DNA from: Acidimicrobiales bacterium
GTDB taxonomy: Bacteria; Actinomycetota; Acidimicrobiia; Acidimicrobiales; GCA-2861595
Direction: 5' to 3'
Length of the DNA stretch: 48,078 nt
Assembly: GCA_036262515.1 (NCBI GenBank)
Contig: DATAIT010000128.1
Span: 1-48,078 of the forward strand
Shown here: positions 1-8,012 of the stretch, piece by piece
Layout: the number at the start of each line of letters is the position of its first letter
Position numbering within the stretch: position 1 is the first letter of the stretch
Notes under the pieces: model-generated
Told to the model about the DNA's origin: nothing
Seen by the model: only the letters and a program-made list of their open reading frames with translations
Databases searched by the model: none
Program-made: the position numbers and the translations under genes

Positions 1-242
1 GGGGCGTGCTCGTCGAGGTCGACGGCCTCGATCCCGAGGTGGCGGCCGAGCATCGTCACGAGCTGGCCCTCGGTGATCCGCCCCGAGGCCACGAGGATCC
101 GCCCGAGGCGCTCACCGGTGCGCCGCTGCTCCTCCAGGGCCTCGTCGAGCTGGGCCTCGTCGATCAGGTGATCCTCGAGCAGCAGGTCACCCAGGCGGGC
201 ACGGGTCCGGGCGGGGGGCGGGTCCACCTCTGACAGCCTCAC
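1..242 (-). CDS. PilB/GspE-type ATPase, N-terminal fragment (cut by window edge)
   Basis: Only the first 80 codons lie inside the window; the gene continues past base 1. The translation, read from a GTG at 242, has the alternating short-helix pattern of the MshEN/GspE N-terminal domain: a GDLLLEDHLIDEAQLDEAL-type first half, then a TGERLGRILV segment, then an ITEGQLVTMLGRHLGIEAVDL segment. In this family the domain sits in front of the motor ATPase that drives type IV pilus extension or type II secretion, on the cytoplasmic side of the membrane. The ATPase core is not visible, so the precise class is inferred. The start is uncertain because no clear ribosome-binding site precedes the GTG; a GTG at 227 is possible. 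The gene is divergent from the kinase at 416. Confidence 0.7.
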   Translation of the reverse strand, partial: MRLSEVDPPPARTRARLGDLLLEDHLIDEAQLDEALEEQRRTGERLGRILVASGRITEGQLVTMLGRHLGIEAVDLDEHA

Positions 243-415
243 TTGTCGTAACTCGACACGCAAGCCGGCGACCTGAGCAGACGTTGTCGAGATGCCGTCC
301 TGACCTGGGTGGCACTCTGGGCCGATATGGCCCTTTTGGCGCCTCCGCCCGTCCCGGCTGGTCACGGGTCGGACGCCGGAGGGCATCGACCCGGCGCCGG
401 CGGGGTAGAGCGAGG

Positions 416-1876
416 ATGATGGAAGCAGACGCAGCTGTCGCGCCCCGCGTCCTGGGTGCCCGCTACCGGCTCGGCGCCCGGTTGGGCCGCGGGGGCATGG
501 CCGAGGTCTACGACGGCTTCGACGAGCGACTGGGACGCAGCGTGGCCGTCAAGCTCCTGCGGCCGGAGATGGCGGCGGACCCCGACGTGCGGGCCCGTTT
601 CGAGATCGAGGCCCGATCCGCAGCGGGGTTGGCCCACCCGAACGTGGTCGCCGTGTACGACACCGGGGAGGACGACGGCGTCCCGTTCATCGTCATGGAA
701 CGGCTGCCGGGGGAGACCCTGGCCGATCGGATGGCCCGCGGGCCGGTGGACCAGGGCTGGCTGCGGCGCGTCGCCGGCGACGTGCTCGGTGCGCTCGGTG
801 CCGCCCACGCGGCCGGGCTCGTGCACCGTGACGTGAAGCCCGGCAACATCCTGATCGGCGAGGACGGCTGCGCCAAGGTGGCCGACTTCGGGATCGCCAA
901 GAGCCTGGAGGTGGCCGGGGAGGCCACCGGGACGGGCCTGCTGTTGGGTACCCCCGCGTACGTGGCGCCCGAGCGTCTGGAGGGCCAACCGGCCACCGAA
1001 CGCTCCGATCTGTACTCGCTCGGGGTGGTGCTCTACGAGGCGCTGGCCGGGAGCAAGCCGTTCGACGGTCCGACGTCGGTGGCCGTGACGGAGTCGGTGC
1101 TCCACAGCGTGCCGCGACCACTCGTCGAGGTGCGCCCCGACGTCGACGGGGCCTTTGCCGCCGCGGTCTCGCGGGCCATGTCCCGCGACCCGGCCGACCG
1201 ACCGGCGTCGGCCCCAGAGCTGTCCTCCGAGCTGTCGGTGGCGCCGGCACCGTCCGGCGACCCCACCGTGTCGCTGGCGGTGGCGGCCGAGGACCTCGAC
1301 GCCACGCTGGTGGGCGCGCCGGGACTGCTGCAGCCGCCACCCGACCCACCGGCGGACGCCGTCGCGGCGGTCGCCCCGCCCGTCCCGGGGCGTGGTGCCG
1401 AACGGCGCCGGCACCGTCCGGCGACCCCCCTCCTGGTGGGGGCCGGCGTGGTGGCCGCCCTGCTGCTCCTCCTCGTCCTGGCGGGCAGCCGCACCGGCGG
1501 TAACCCCTCCCCCTCGATCCTGGCCGCCGACATCCGCGAGCTGGCGGGCCGGGTGGAGGACGGCGACGGCCCACAGGGGCCGGCCGCCGCCGACCGGCTG
1601 GCCGGCGTAGCCGACGAGGTGGAGGCGGGCGGCGGTGCCGACGAGGCGAGCGCCCTTCTCGCCGACGTCGCCCGGTGGCGGCAGCAGGGAACGCTGTCGG
1701 CCGCCGCGGCCGACGCCATCGTCGCCCTCCTCGGCCGCATAGACGGCGTCGACGCCACGGAGGCGGCATCGTCGACCACGACGACCATCACGACGACGAC
1801 GGCCGCGACCGTGCCGCCGGCCTCGGGAGACCAGGGCGGAACCCGCGGCAAGAAGCACGGCAAGGGGAGCGACTGA
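416..1876 (+). CDS. Membrane-anchored serine/threonine protein kinase (PknB-like, no PASTA repeats)
   Basis: A 486-residue Hanks-type kinase. All core elements are present: glycine loop GRGGMAEV at about 24-31, VAVK lysine at 46, catalytic loop HRDVKPGN at 137-144, DFG at 157-159 and APE at 184-186, so it should be active. The catalytic domain ends near residue 270. A linker leads to one membrane segment at about 337-358, then an Ala/Gly-rich outer region and a Thr-rich tail. PASTA sensor repeats of classic PknB are absent, so the external signal is unknown. The ATG at 416 is preceded directly by GAGCGAGG; a second ATG at 419 gives better spacing. An open frame extends up to 284 from a TTG, but nothing conserved lies there. 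The stop overlaps a possible CTG start of the next gene. Confidence 0.9.
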   Translation: MMEADAAVAPRVLGARYRLGARLGRGGMAEVYDGFDERLGRSVAVKLLRPEMAADPDVRARFEIEARSAAGLAHPNVVAVYDTGEDDGVPFIVMERLPGETLADRMARGPVDQGWLRRVAGDVLGALGAAHAAGLVHRDVKPGNILIGEDGCAKVADFGIAKSLEVAGEATGTGLLLGTPAYVAPERLEGQPATERSDLYSLGVVLYEALAGSKPFDGPTSVAVTESVLHSVPRPLVEVRPDVDGAFAAAVSRAMSRDPADRPASAPELSSELSVAPAPSGDPTVSLAVAAEDLDATLVGAPGLLQPPPDPPADAVAAVAPPVPGRGAERRRHRPATPLLVGAGVVAALLLLLVLAGSRTGGNPSPSILAADIRELAGRVEDGDGPQGPAAADRLAGVADEVEAGGGADEASALLADVARWRQQGTLSAAAADAIVALLGRIDGVDATEAASSTTTTITTTTAATVPPASGDQGGTRGKKHGKGSD

Positions 1877-2919
1877 TCACGCCGGCAGGTCCGGGTCCAC
1901 CCGTCCTCGGACCGGTCGAGGCGCTGGAGCGCATCGCGGAGCTGTTGGAGCGGATGCGCGAGCCCACCTACCGGGTCCGCGCCTTCCGCCAGGCGGCCGC
2001 GTCGGTGAAGGCGCTGAGCCCGTCCGAGCTCGTGGGTCTGGCCGAACGAGGCGCCCTCAAGACGCTGACGGGCGTGGGCGAGAAGACCGAGCGTGTCGTG
2101 CTCCAGGCGCTCGCCGGCGAGGTGCCGTCGTACCTGGCCCGGTTGGAGGGCAACCTGCCGGTGTCCGAGGACGGCCCGGCGGCCGAACTGCGGGCGCTGC
2201 TCCGCGGTGACTGCCATACGCACTCCGACTGGTCCGACGGCGGCAGCCCAATCGGCGAGATGGCTCGCGCCGCGCGCGACCTCGGACACGAGTACCTGGT
2301 GCTCACCGACCACTCGCCCCGGCTCACGGTCGCCAACGGCCTGTCCGCGGCGCGCCTGCGGCGCCAGCTGGACGTGGTGGCGGGACTGAACGACGAGCTC
2401 GCCCCCTTTCGGATCCTCACCGGGATCGAGGTCGACATCCTCGACGACGGCTCCCTCGACCAGGAGCCGGAGCTCCTCGCCTCGCTCGACGTGGTCGTGG
2501 GCAGCGTGCACTCGAAGCTGCGGATGGACGCGCCACTCATGACGGCCCGCATGGTGCAGGCATTGGCCGATCCGAACCTCGACATCCTCGGCCACTGCAC
2601 CGGTCGCATCGTCGTCGGCCGCGGGAGGCCGGAATCGACCTTCGACGCACCAGCCGTGTTCGCAGCCGCGGCCGAGCACGGCAAGGCGGTCGAGATCAAC
2701 TGCCGCCCGGAGCGGCTGGACCCGCCGCGGCGGCTGCTGCGGCAGGCGGTGGCGTCCGGCTGCCGGTTCTCGATCGACACCGACGCCCACGCTCCGGGCC
2801 AGCTGCACTGGCAGCCCTACGGCTGCGAGCGAGCCGCCGAGTGTGGTGTGGACGCCGCCTTCGTGGTCAACGCGGCGCCGGCCGCCGACCTCGTGGCATG
2901 GGCCGCCTCGCACGGCTGA
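1873..2919 (+). CDS. PHP-domain phosphoesterase with N-terminal helix-hairpin-helix region
   Basis: About 348 residues. The first ~95 residues resemble the N-terminal helical domain of PolX-type DNA polymerases, including a hairpin loop TGVGEKT at about 66-72. A PHP phosphoesterase domain follows: metal-site HTH at 115-117, TDHS at about 145-148, a GIEVDI strand, a VVGSVH segment, DILGH, and a closing SIDTDAH. The polymerase palm found between these parts in PolX is missing, as in stand-alone PHP proteins related to YcdX/histidinol phosphatase. The substrate is not predictable. No ATG, GTG or TTG sits at the expected beginning. The best candidate is CTG at 1873, which overlaps the kinase stop as CTGA and has AAGGGGAG just upstream (1862-1869). 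The next in-frame ATG would delete part of the first helix. Confidence 0.8.
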   Translation: MITPAGPGPPVLGPVEALERIAELLERMREPTYRVRAFRQAAASVKALSPSELVGLAERGALKTLTGVGEKTERVVLQALAGEVPSYLARLEGNLPVSEDGPAAELRALLRGDCHTHSDWSDGGSPIGEMARAARDLGHEYLVLTDHSPRLTVANGLSAARLRRQLDVVAGLNDELAPFRILTGIEVDILDDGSLDQEPELLASLDVVVGSVHSKLRMDAPLMTARMVQALADPNLDILGHCTGRIVVGRGRPESTFDAPAVFAAAAEHGKAVEINCRPERLDPPRRLLRQAVASGCRFSIDTDAHAPGQLHWQPYGCERAAECGVDAAFVVNAAPAADLVAWAASHG

Positions 2920-2954
2920 CCAGACGTGAGGGGTGCCTTCCGGGCCCGCATGGG

Positions 2955-2960
2955 TACAGT
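2955..2960 (+). promoter_or_regulatory. -10 box TACAGT, leaderless-type
   Basis: TACAGT ends 6 nt before the ATG at 2967, which puts the predicted transcription start at or next to the start codon. Confidence 0.5.
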
Positions 2961-2966
2961 CCGTTC

Positions 2967-3185
2967 ATGGACGCCTCGAGCATCGGACGTCTCCTCCTCG
3001 GCGCAGCCCTCGTCCTGGCCGTCGCCGGCGCCGTCGTGCTGGCGGCGTCGGCGCTGGGCCTGGGACGACTGCCCGGGGACCTGTCCTTCGGCAGGGGCAA
3101 CGTGCGGGTCTACGTCCCGCTGGCCACCAGCCTCGTCGTGTCGGTTGTGGCCACGGTCGTCCTCAACGCGCTGATCCGCCGGTGA
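2967..3185 (+). CDS. DUF2905-type small membrane protein
   Basis: 72 residues with two hydrophobic segments (about 7-28 and 49-68). They are separated by a short loop reading GRLPGDLSFGRGNVRVYVPL, which is the hallmark of DUF2905 proteins (a two-TM family of unknown function). The ATG at 2967 is fixed by the -10 box 6 nt upstream. Its TGA is overlapped by the GTG of the next gene (GTGA), so the two are probably translated together. Confidence 0.85.
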   Translation: MDASSIGRLLLGAALVLAVAGAVVLAASALGLGRLPGDLSFGRGNVRVYVPLATSLVVSVVATVVLNALIRR

Positions 3186-3967
3186 GCACGGCCACGCAGC
3201 GCTTCGTCGAGCTGGTGCAGCGGCCCGACGAGGCCGTTCCCCTCGACGAGTCGGCCATGCTCATCGCCGCCCACGCCGACCCGGACCTGGACGTGGCCGC
3301 AGAGCTGGCCCGCATCGACGGACTGGCCGCCGTGTGCCCGGACGCCACGCTCGACGGGCTGCGACGCCACCTGTTCGAGGACTTCGGCCTGGCGGGCAAC
3401 CGTCGCCGCTACGACGACCCGCGCAACTCCTTCCTCAACCAGGTCCTGACCCGCCGCGTCGGAATCCCGATCTCCCTGTCGGTGCTCACGATCGAGGTCG
3501 GCCGCCGCGTCGGCCTCACCCTCTCAGGGGTGGGGATGCCGGGACACTTCCTGGTCCGTTCCGACGACGACGACCTGCTCGTGGACCCCTTCAACGGTGG
3601 TCGCCTGCTGAGCCCGGAGGACTGTGCCGAGGTGTACCGGGCGCTGCACGGGCCGCGAGCGCCCTTCGGCCCCCACCTGCTCGCACCTGTCGGGACGCGC
3701 TCGATCCTGGTGCGCATGCTCGCCAACCTCCGACAGCTATACCTGAACGCCGGCGACGCGAGGTCGGCGGGCTGGGTCTACGAGTTGCGGGCCGCCATCC
3801 CGGCGGGCACGCCGGCCGACACCGCCGACGTGGCGCGTGCCCTCGCCTCCATCGGGCGCTTCACGGAGGCGGCGGCCACCCTCGACGCGCTCGCGGAGTC
3901 GGTGCCGGAAGACGGTGCCCAGGAGGCACGGGCTCGCGCCGTGTCGCTACGCGCCCTGCTCAATTAG
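3182..3967 (+). CDS. SirB1-like transglutaminase-fold protein
   Basis: 261 residues. The central part (about 50-180) matches the SirB1/transglutaminase-like family: DPRNSFLNQVLTRRVGIPIS, then a VGMPGHFLVR histidine motif and a DPFNGG aspartate motif. The usual catalytic cysteine position appears to be absent (an SFLN segment is seen there), as in many SirB1 relatives, so enzymatic activity is doubtful. The last ~70 residues are Ala/Leu-rich and TPR-like. The start is GTG 3182, overlapping the previous stop by four bases. The 3' end overlaps the convergent acyl-CoA synthetase gene by 8 bases. Confidence 0.8.
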   Translation: MSTATQRFVELVQRPDEAVPLDESAMLIAAHADPDLDVAAELARIDGLAAVCPDATLDGLRRHLFEDFGLAGNRRRYDDPRNSFLNQVLTRRVGIPISLSVLTIEVGRRVGLTLSGVGMPGHFLVRSDDDDLLVDPFNGGRLLSPEDCAEVYRALHGPRAPFGPHLLAPVGTRSILVRMLANLRQLYLNAGDARSAGWVYELRAAIPAGTPADTADVARALASIGRFTEAAATLDALAESVPEDGAQEARARAVSLRALLN

Positions 3968-5498
3968 CCGCCGGCCAGTAGCGATCCTTCAGGAGCCGCT
4001 TGTAGAGCTTGCCGGTCGGGTGGCGGGGGAGCTCGTCCTCGAAGTCCACCGACTTGGGGCACTTGTAGGGGGCCAGTCGCTCCCGGCACCATGCGACCAG
4101 CTCCGCCTCCAGGGCGGGCCCCGCCAGCTCGGGGCGCACCGGCTGCACGACCGCCTTGACCTGTTCGCCCAGCTCCTCGTGGGGGACGCCGAAGACGGCC
4201 ACGTCGAGCACGGCCGGATGGCCGATGAGCACGTCCTCGGCCTCCTGGGGGTACACGTTCACCCCACCGGAGATGATCGTGTACGACTTGCGGTCGGTGA
4301 GGTAGAGGAAGCCCTCGTCGTCCACGTAGCCGACGTCACCCAGCGTCGTCCAGCCGCGGCGGTCGTGGGCGGACCGGGTCTTGTCGGGATCGTTGTGGTA
4401 CTCGAAGTCGGGCCCGCCCTCGAAGTACACGTTGCCGATCTGGCCGGGGGGGAGCTCGTTCTCGTCGTCGTCGAGGATGCGCAGGACAGGCCCGCCGAGC
4501 GAGCGCCCGACCGTCCCGCGGTGCGCCAGCCACTCCCTCGAGTTGCAGGCGACGAAGCCGTTGCCCTCGGTGCCGGCGTAGTACTCGTGCACCACCGGCC
4601 CCCACCAGTCGATCATCCGCTCCTTCACCTCGACCGGGCACGGGGCGGCGCCGTGGATGCAGCAGCGCAGGCTGGACACGTCGAACCGGCGGCGAACGTC
4701 CTCGGGCAGCTTCAGCAGTCGGACGAACATCGTGGGCACGACGAGGGTGTGGGTCACGCGATGGCGTTCGACGACCGAGAGGAACTCCACCGGGTCGAAG
4801 TGCTCCATGACCACGGCCGTGCCGCCGATGCGGTGCACCGCCATCGTGAACCACAGCGGTGCTGCGTGGTACAGCGGCGCCGGGGACAGGAACACCATGT
4901 CGTCCCGGTAGCCGTAGAGCGTCGTCCCGAGGCCGAGCACGGAGTCGAAGCCCTTGGTGCCGAGGGGTACGCGGTCGAGGAGGCGCTTGACGCCCTTGGG
5001 TCGCCCTGTGGTGCCGGACGAGTACAGCATGCTCCGTCCCTCCAGCGGTTCCGGGTGCGGCGTGGGTGGCTGGGCCGCGACCACCTCCTCGTAGGGTTCG
5101 AAGCCGTCGACGGTCCCCCCGATCATCAGCCTGGTGTGCAGGCCCGGCAGGGCCCTGACGACTGCGGCGGCCACCGTCCGTCGTTCGTACGACGTGATCA
5201 GCGCCTGGGCGCCGCAGTCCTCCAGGATGTAGGCCGCCTCGCCCGCCGTGAGCCTGGAGCTGATCGGCGTGTAGTACAGCCCTGAGCGCTGCGGCGCCCA
5301 CACTGTCTCGAGGAACTCCGGGGCGTTCTCCAGCCAGATGGCCACCGAGTCCCCGGGGCCGAGCCCGCGGGCCCGCAGCAGGTTGGCCAGCCGGTTGGCG
5401 CCACTGTCCAGTCGGCCGTAGCTGACGGTCGTGCCGGGAGGCTCGACCACGACGGCGGGCCGGTCCGGCGCGGCGGCGGCGTGGACACCGGGGTGCAC
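3960..5498 (-). CDS. AMP-forming acyl-CoA synthetase (FadD-like)
   Basis: 512 residues of the ANL superfamily, which activates a carboxylic acid to an acyl-AMP and then an acyl-CoA. Visible motifs: the P-loop-like SSGTTGRPKGV, the adenylate-binding segment EYYAGTEGNG, the hinge region LGDVGYVDDEGFLYLTDRKSY, and the C-terminal catalytic lysine motif RHPTGKLYKRLLKDRYW. The substrate cannot be told from sequence; fatty or aromatic acids are both possible. The GTG at 5498 is supported by a TAACGT box 6 nt upstream. It stands alone as a transcription unit, between a convergent gene and the FAD oxidoreductase. Confidence 0.88.
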   Translation of the reverse strand: MHPGVHAAAAPDRPAVVVEPPGTTVSYGRLDSGANRLANLLRARGLGPGDSVAIWLENAPEFLETVWAPQRSGLYYTPISSRLTAGEAAYILEDCGAQALITSYERRTVAAAVVRALPGLHTRLMIGGTVDGFEPYEEVVAAQPPTPHPEPLEGRSMLYSSGTTGRPKGVKRLLDRVPLGTKGFDSVLGLGTTLYGYRDDMVFLSPAPLYHAAPLWFTMAVHRIGGTAVVMEHFDPVEFLSVVERHRVTHTLVVPTMFVRLLKLPEDVRRRFDVSSLRCCIHGAAPCPVEVKERMIDWWGPVVHEYYAGTEGNGFVACNSREWLAHRGTVGRSLGGPVLRILDDDENELPPGQIGNVYFEGGPDFEYHNDPDKTRSAHDRRGWTTLGDVGYVDDEGFLYLTDRKSYTIISGGVNVYPQEAEDVLIGHPAVLDVAVFGVPHEELGEQVKAVVQPVRPELAGPALEAELVAWCRERLAPYKCPKSVDFEDELPRHPTGKLYKRLLKDRYWPAAN

Positions 5499-5504
5499 CA
5501 GAGG

Positions 5505-5510
5505 ACGTTA
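5505..5510 (-). promoter_or_regulatory. -10 box TAACGT, leaderless-type
   Basis: On the minus strand TAACGT ends 6 nt before the GTG start at 5498 of the acyl-CoA synthetase. Confidence 0.5.
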
Positions 5511-5568
5511 GACGCCGTCGCGCACGACACCGGTGCGCCGTCCCAGGACGCGGTCCAGCACCGGGCGC

Positions 5569-7002
5569 TCAGGCGGCCCCGGCGAGGAGCTGGAGGAGCT
5601 CGCTGCGATCGGGGCCGAGGCGCGGGAGCGGGGGGCGGTCGGCCCGATCCCGCCAGGCGGCCATCACGCCGGCCACGACCCTGGGATCACGCATCATGGC
5701 ATCGGGTGGATCGAGCAGGTTGAACGTCCGCATGAACGCCCGGAAGACAGCCGGGTGGTGGCGGGCGGCGGGAAGCAACCCATGGCGCATCAGCGAGCCC
5801 ATGTCGACGCCGTCGCTGTCGTCGTCGGATTCCTCGGCCGCCGCCGACCGGTCGTGGCGGTCCTGGGCGAGGGCGGCGCCGTACCACGGCTCGATGGTGG
5901 TGCGGGTGGCCTCGGCGAAGGCGAGGGCAGCGGCGGTGGCGTCGTCGCCCGCCGCCGCCAGCGTGTCGGCCAGCAGCTCGGCGTGCACCATGGCCAGTGA
6001 GCACCCCCGGCCGTAGACGGGGTTTGTGCACACCGAGCTGTCGCCGACGGCGTAGACGCCCGTCGCCACCGGCGTGCCGTCGACCACGAAGTGGCGCAGC
6101 CGGTTCACCAGCCCGGCCATCACCTCGACGTCGCTGATCGGCTGGCACCGGCCGGGCTCCACCCACCGGCGCACGGCGGGCAGGTGGGTGGCCACGTCGG
6201 TGAACGGTCCGGCGCGCAGCACCCGGCGCATCTCGCGGTCGTCGGCGTGGACGCCGTACGTGATCGACAGCGTCCCGTTGTCGCCCGGGAAGACGGCGTA
6301 CTTCAGGTAGCCGAGGTCGCCCACGACGAGGCCGTGCTCGGCCGGGTCGTCGCCGTCCGCCAGCATCCGGTAGAACCGGGAGGAGTACACGATCCCCGTG
6401 TCCTCCTCCCACTCCGGCACGGGCCGGGCGCCGACCGCCGACAGCCACGCCGGCAACGGCGAGCGCCGCCCGCAGGCATCGACCACCACATCGGCCCGGC
6501 GGACGGCACCGCCGGCGAGACGCACCCCGGTGACGTGGGGCACGCCACCCGTGCCCACCTCGGCGGTGAGGCCCTCCACCGACCCGGGCACGAGCGAGAT
6601 GCCGGGGACCTCCAGGGCGCAGCGCCGCAGCACCCACTCGAACGTCGTGCGCCGGCACGCCAGGCCGATCAGGTCGGCATCGGCGGGCTCCGGGACGAGC
6701 GGGTCCAGGGCGGGGGGCGGATGCCGCAGGAAGTCGATCTCGGTGGCGCCTGCCTCCAGGAGGGCGGCCAGGACGTCGGGACGGCGATCCCGCAGGAGGT
6801 TGCGGAGCCGGGCCAGGAAGGCGTGCGAGTGCCGGGTCTGCGGCGCGCCGCGGCGCCGCCACTCGTCGAAGGCGGCCTGGGGGGTCGTAGGCGTCGTCAC
6901 CGTGTCCCGCTCCACCACGGCGACCCGGTGGCCGCCGCCGGCCAGGGCCAGGGCGCTCCCGAGACCACCGACGCCCGCGCCGACCACGAGAACCTCGGAC
7001 AT
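5569..7002 (-). CDS. FAD-dependent oxidoreductase (PHBH/UbiH-like fold)
   Basis: About 477 residues. The N-terminus is a dinucleotide-binding fold, VLVVGAGVGGLGSALALA, ending at VVERD, followed by the RRTTFEWVLRR helix typical of group A flavin monooxygenase relatives. A VDACGRRS strand and the second FAD motif, YAVGDSSVCTNPVYGRG, are present around residues 150 and 320. The family hydroxylates or oxidises small molecules with FAD and NAD(P)H. This subgroup, close to tetracycline-hydroxylase-like and geranylgeranyl-reductase-like proteins, has no assignable substrate. ATG 7002 is preferred over an in-frame TTG at 7011 because the -10 box TATTTT lies 7 nt upstream and would overlap the TTG. 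Confidence 0.82.
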   Translation of the reverse strand: MSEVLVVGAGVGGLGSALALAGGGHRVAVVERDTVTTPTTPQAAFDEWRRRGAPQTRHSHAFLARLRNLLRDRRPDVLAALLEAGATEIDFLRHPPPALDPLVPEPADADLIGLACRRTTFEWVLRRCALEVPGISLVPGSVEGLTAEVGTGGVPHVTGVRLAGGAVRRADVVVDACGRRSPLPAWLSAVGARPVPEWEEDTGIVYSSRFYRMLADGDDPAEHGLVVGDLGYLKYAVFPGDNGTLSITYGVHADDREMRRVLRAGPFTDVATHLPAVRRWVEPGRCQPISDVEVMAGLVNRLRHFVVDGTPVATGVYAVGDSSVCTNPVYGRGCSLAMVHAELLADTLAAAGDDATAAALAFAEATRTTIEPWYGAALAQDRHDRSAAAEESDDDSDGVDMGSLMRHGLLPAARHHPAVFRAFMRTFNLLDPPDAMMRDPRVVAGVMAAWRDRADRPPLPRLGPDRSELLQLLAGAA

Positions 7003-7009
7003 GGGTGCC

Positions 7010-7015
7010 AAAATA
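7010..7015 (-). promoter_or_regulatory. -10 box TATTTT, leaderless-type
   Basis: The box is 7 nt before ATG 7002 and is one of the most AT-rich hexamers in this window. It covers part of the alternative TTG start, which argues for ATG 7002. Confidence 0.5.
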
Positions 7016-7061
7016 GATCGACTGGGTGGCCAATCCGGGTCGCCCCGTGGCGCCCGTGCGA

Positions 7062-7973
7062 TCAGATGGAGGCGATGGACCGCACGGGCATCCGGGGGCC
7101 GAAGCGGGGCGCCCGGATGCCGGCGACGGCCAGGTGGCGGAGGACGCGGCCGCGGTGGCCTGCGAAGGGCGCCAGCAGCTCGAGCATCCGCGTGTCGTCC
7201 CCCCGCGCCTCACCGGCGAGCGCCCACGAGACCTGGTGGGGAAGGTGGAAGTCGTCCAGCGGCACGGCATCGGCGTCACCGAGGCTGACGAGTGCGACCT
7301 CGGCGGCCGTCCACGGCCCGATGCCGGGGAGGGCCTGAAGGCGCCGGCGGGCAAGTCCCGGCGGCACGCCGGTTACCTCCTCCACCCGTGCGGCCGTTCC
7401 GCACAGCCGGCGGATCGTGTCGGCCCGCTTCCGCTCGATTCCCAGGGGGTGGAAGGCGCAGGACGGCGCCGCCGCCAAGCGCACGGGACAGGGAGGCAGG
7501 CGCAGGCCGGCGTCACCGGCCGGCCCGGGCGCCCGTTCCCCGAAGGCGCGGACGATGGCGACGTAGGCGCGGGCGGCCTCGACGCCGGTGACCTTCTGGG
7601 CGAGGACGGTCGGCACCAGCGCCTCGACCACGGCCTGGCTGCGGGGGATCCGCAGCCCCGGGCTGCGGCGGGCCAGCTCGGCCACCAGCGGGTGGCGGGG
7701 CCGGAAGCCCGACGTGTCGTCGGAGGCGCCCACCAGGTCGGGCGCGGCGTCGACGGCCCACGCACCGCCCGGGCCCCACGCCCGCACCACGACTCGACCG
7801 CCGGCCACGGCGAGGTGGACGGTCGCAGGTCCCTCCGGCGTGCGGGTGGCGCGCCATGCAGCGTCCTCCCGCAGCCACATCGTCGGGTCGTACCGCCCGT
7901 GGCGCAGCGGCGCCAGGGTGCGACTCAGGTGCACCGCGTGCGGGAGCGGGATCGTCCGCTCGAGGGCCGCCAC
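7062..7973 (-). CDS. AlkA-like DNA-3-methyladenine glycosylase (HhH-GPD)
   Basis: 303 residues. The C-terminal half carries the helix-hairpin-helix motif LQALPGIGPWTAAEVALVSL followed by the catalytic Asp segment VPLDDFHLP, the arrangement of the AlkA/HhH-GPD superfamily of base-excision repair enzymes. The N-terminal ~110 residues form a beta-rich AlkA_N-like domain. It should remove alkylated purines from DNA. There is no C-terminal Fe-S cysteine cluster, so it is not a Nth/MutY type. GTG 7973 has TAGCGT 6 nt upstream. The promoter faces that of tyrS. Confidence 0.85.
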   Translation of the reverse strand: MAALERTIPLPHAVHLSRTLAPLRHGRYDPTMWLREDAAWRATRTPEGPATVHLAVAGGRVVVRAWGPGGAWAVDAAPDLVGASDDTSGFRPRHPLVAELARRSPGLRIPRSQAVVEALVPTVLAQKVTGVEAARAYVAIVRAFGERAPGPAGDAGLRLPPCPVRLAAAPSCAFHPLGIERKRADTIRRLCGTAARVEEVTGVPPGLARRRLQALPGIGPWTAAEVALVSLGDADAVPLDDFHLPHQVSWALAGEARGDDTRMLELLAPFAGHRGRVLRHLAVAGIRAPRFGPRMPVRSIASI

Positions 7974-7979
7974 CGCCGC

Positions 7980-7985
7980 ACGCTA
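7980..7985 (-). promoter_or_regulatory. -10 box TAGCGT, leaderless-type; may share its TA step with a tyrS promoter
   Basis: TAGCGT ends 6 nt before GTG 7973. On the opposite strand the same TA (7984-7985) starts a TATTGC hexamer reading toward tyrS. Confidence 0.45.
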
Positions 7986-8012
7986 TTGCTCGCGTGGCAG
8001 GCTGCCCGGACG

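Noticed and set aside
319-337. GGGCC-GATAT-GGCCC hairpin followed by TTTT, resembling an intrinsic terminator
   Set aside because: It lies in a divergent region with no gene ending before it; the 5-bp stem is short. It might be an operator, but nothing supports that.
362-2913. Long open frames on the minus strand opposite the kinase and PHP genes
   Set aside because: They mirror the plus-strand genes codon for codon in very GC-rich DNA, are Arg/Pro-rich and show no family motif.
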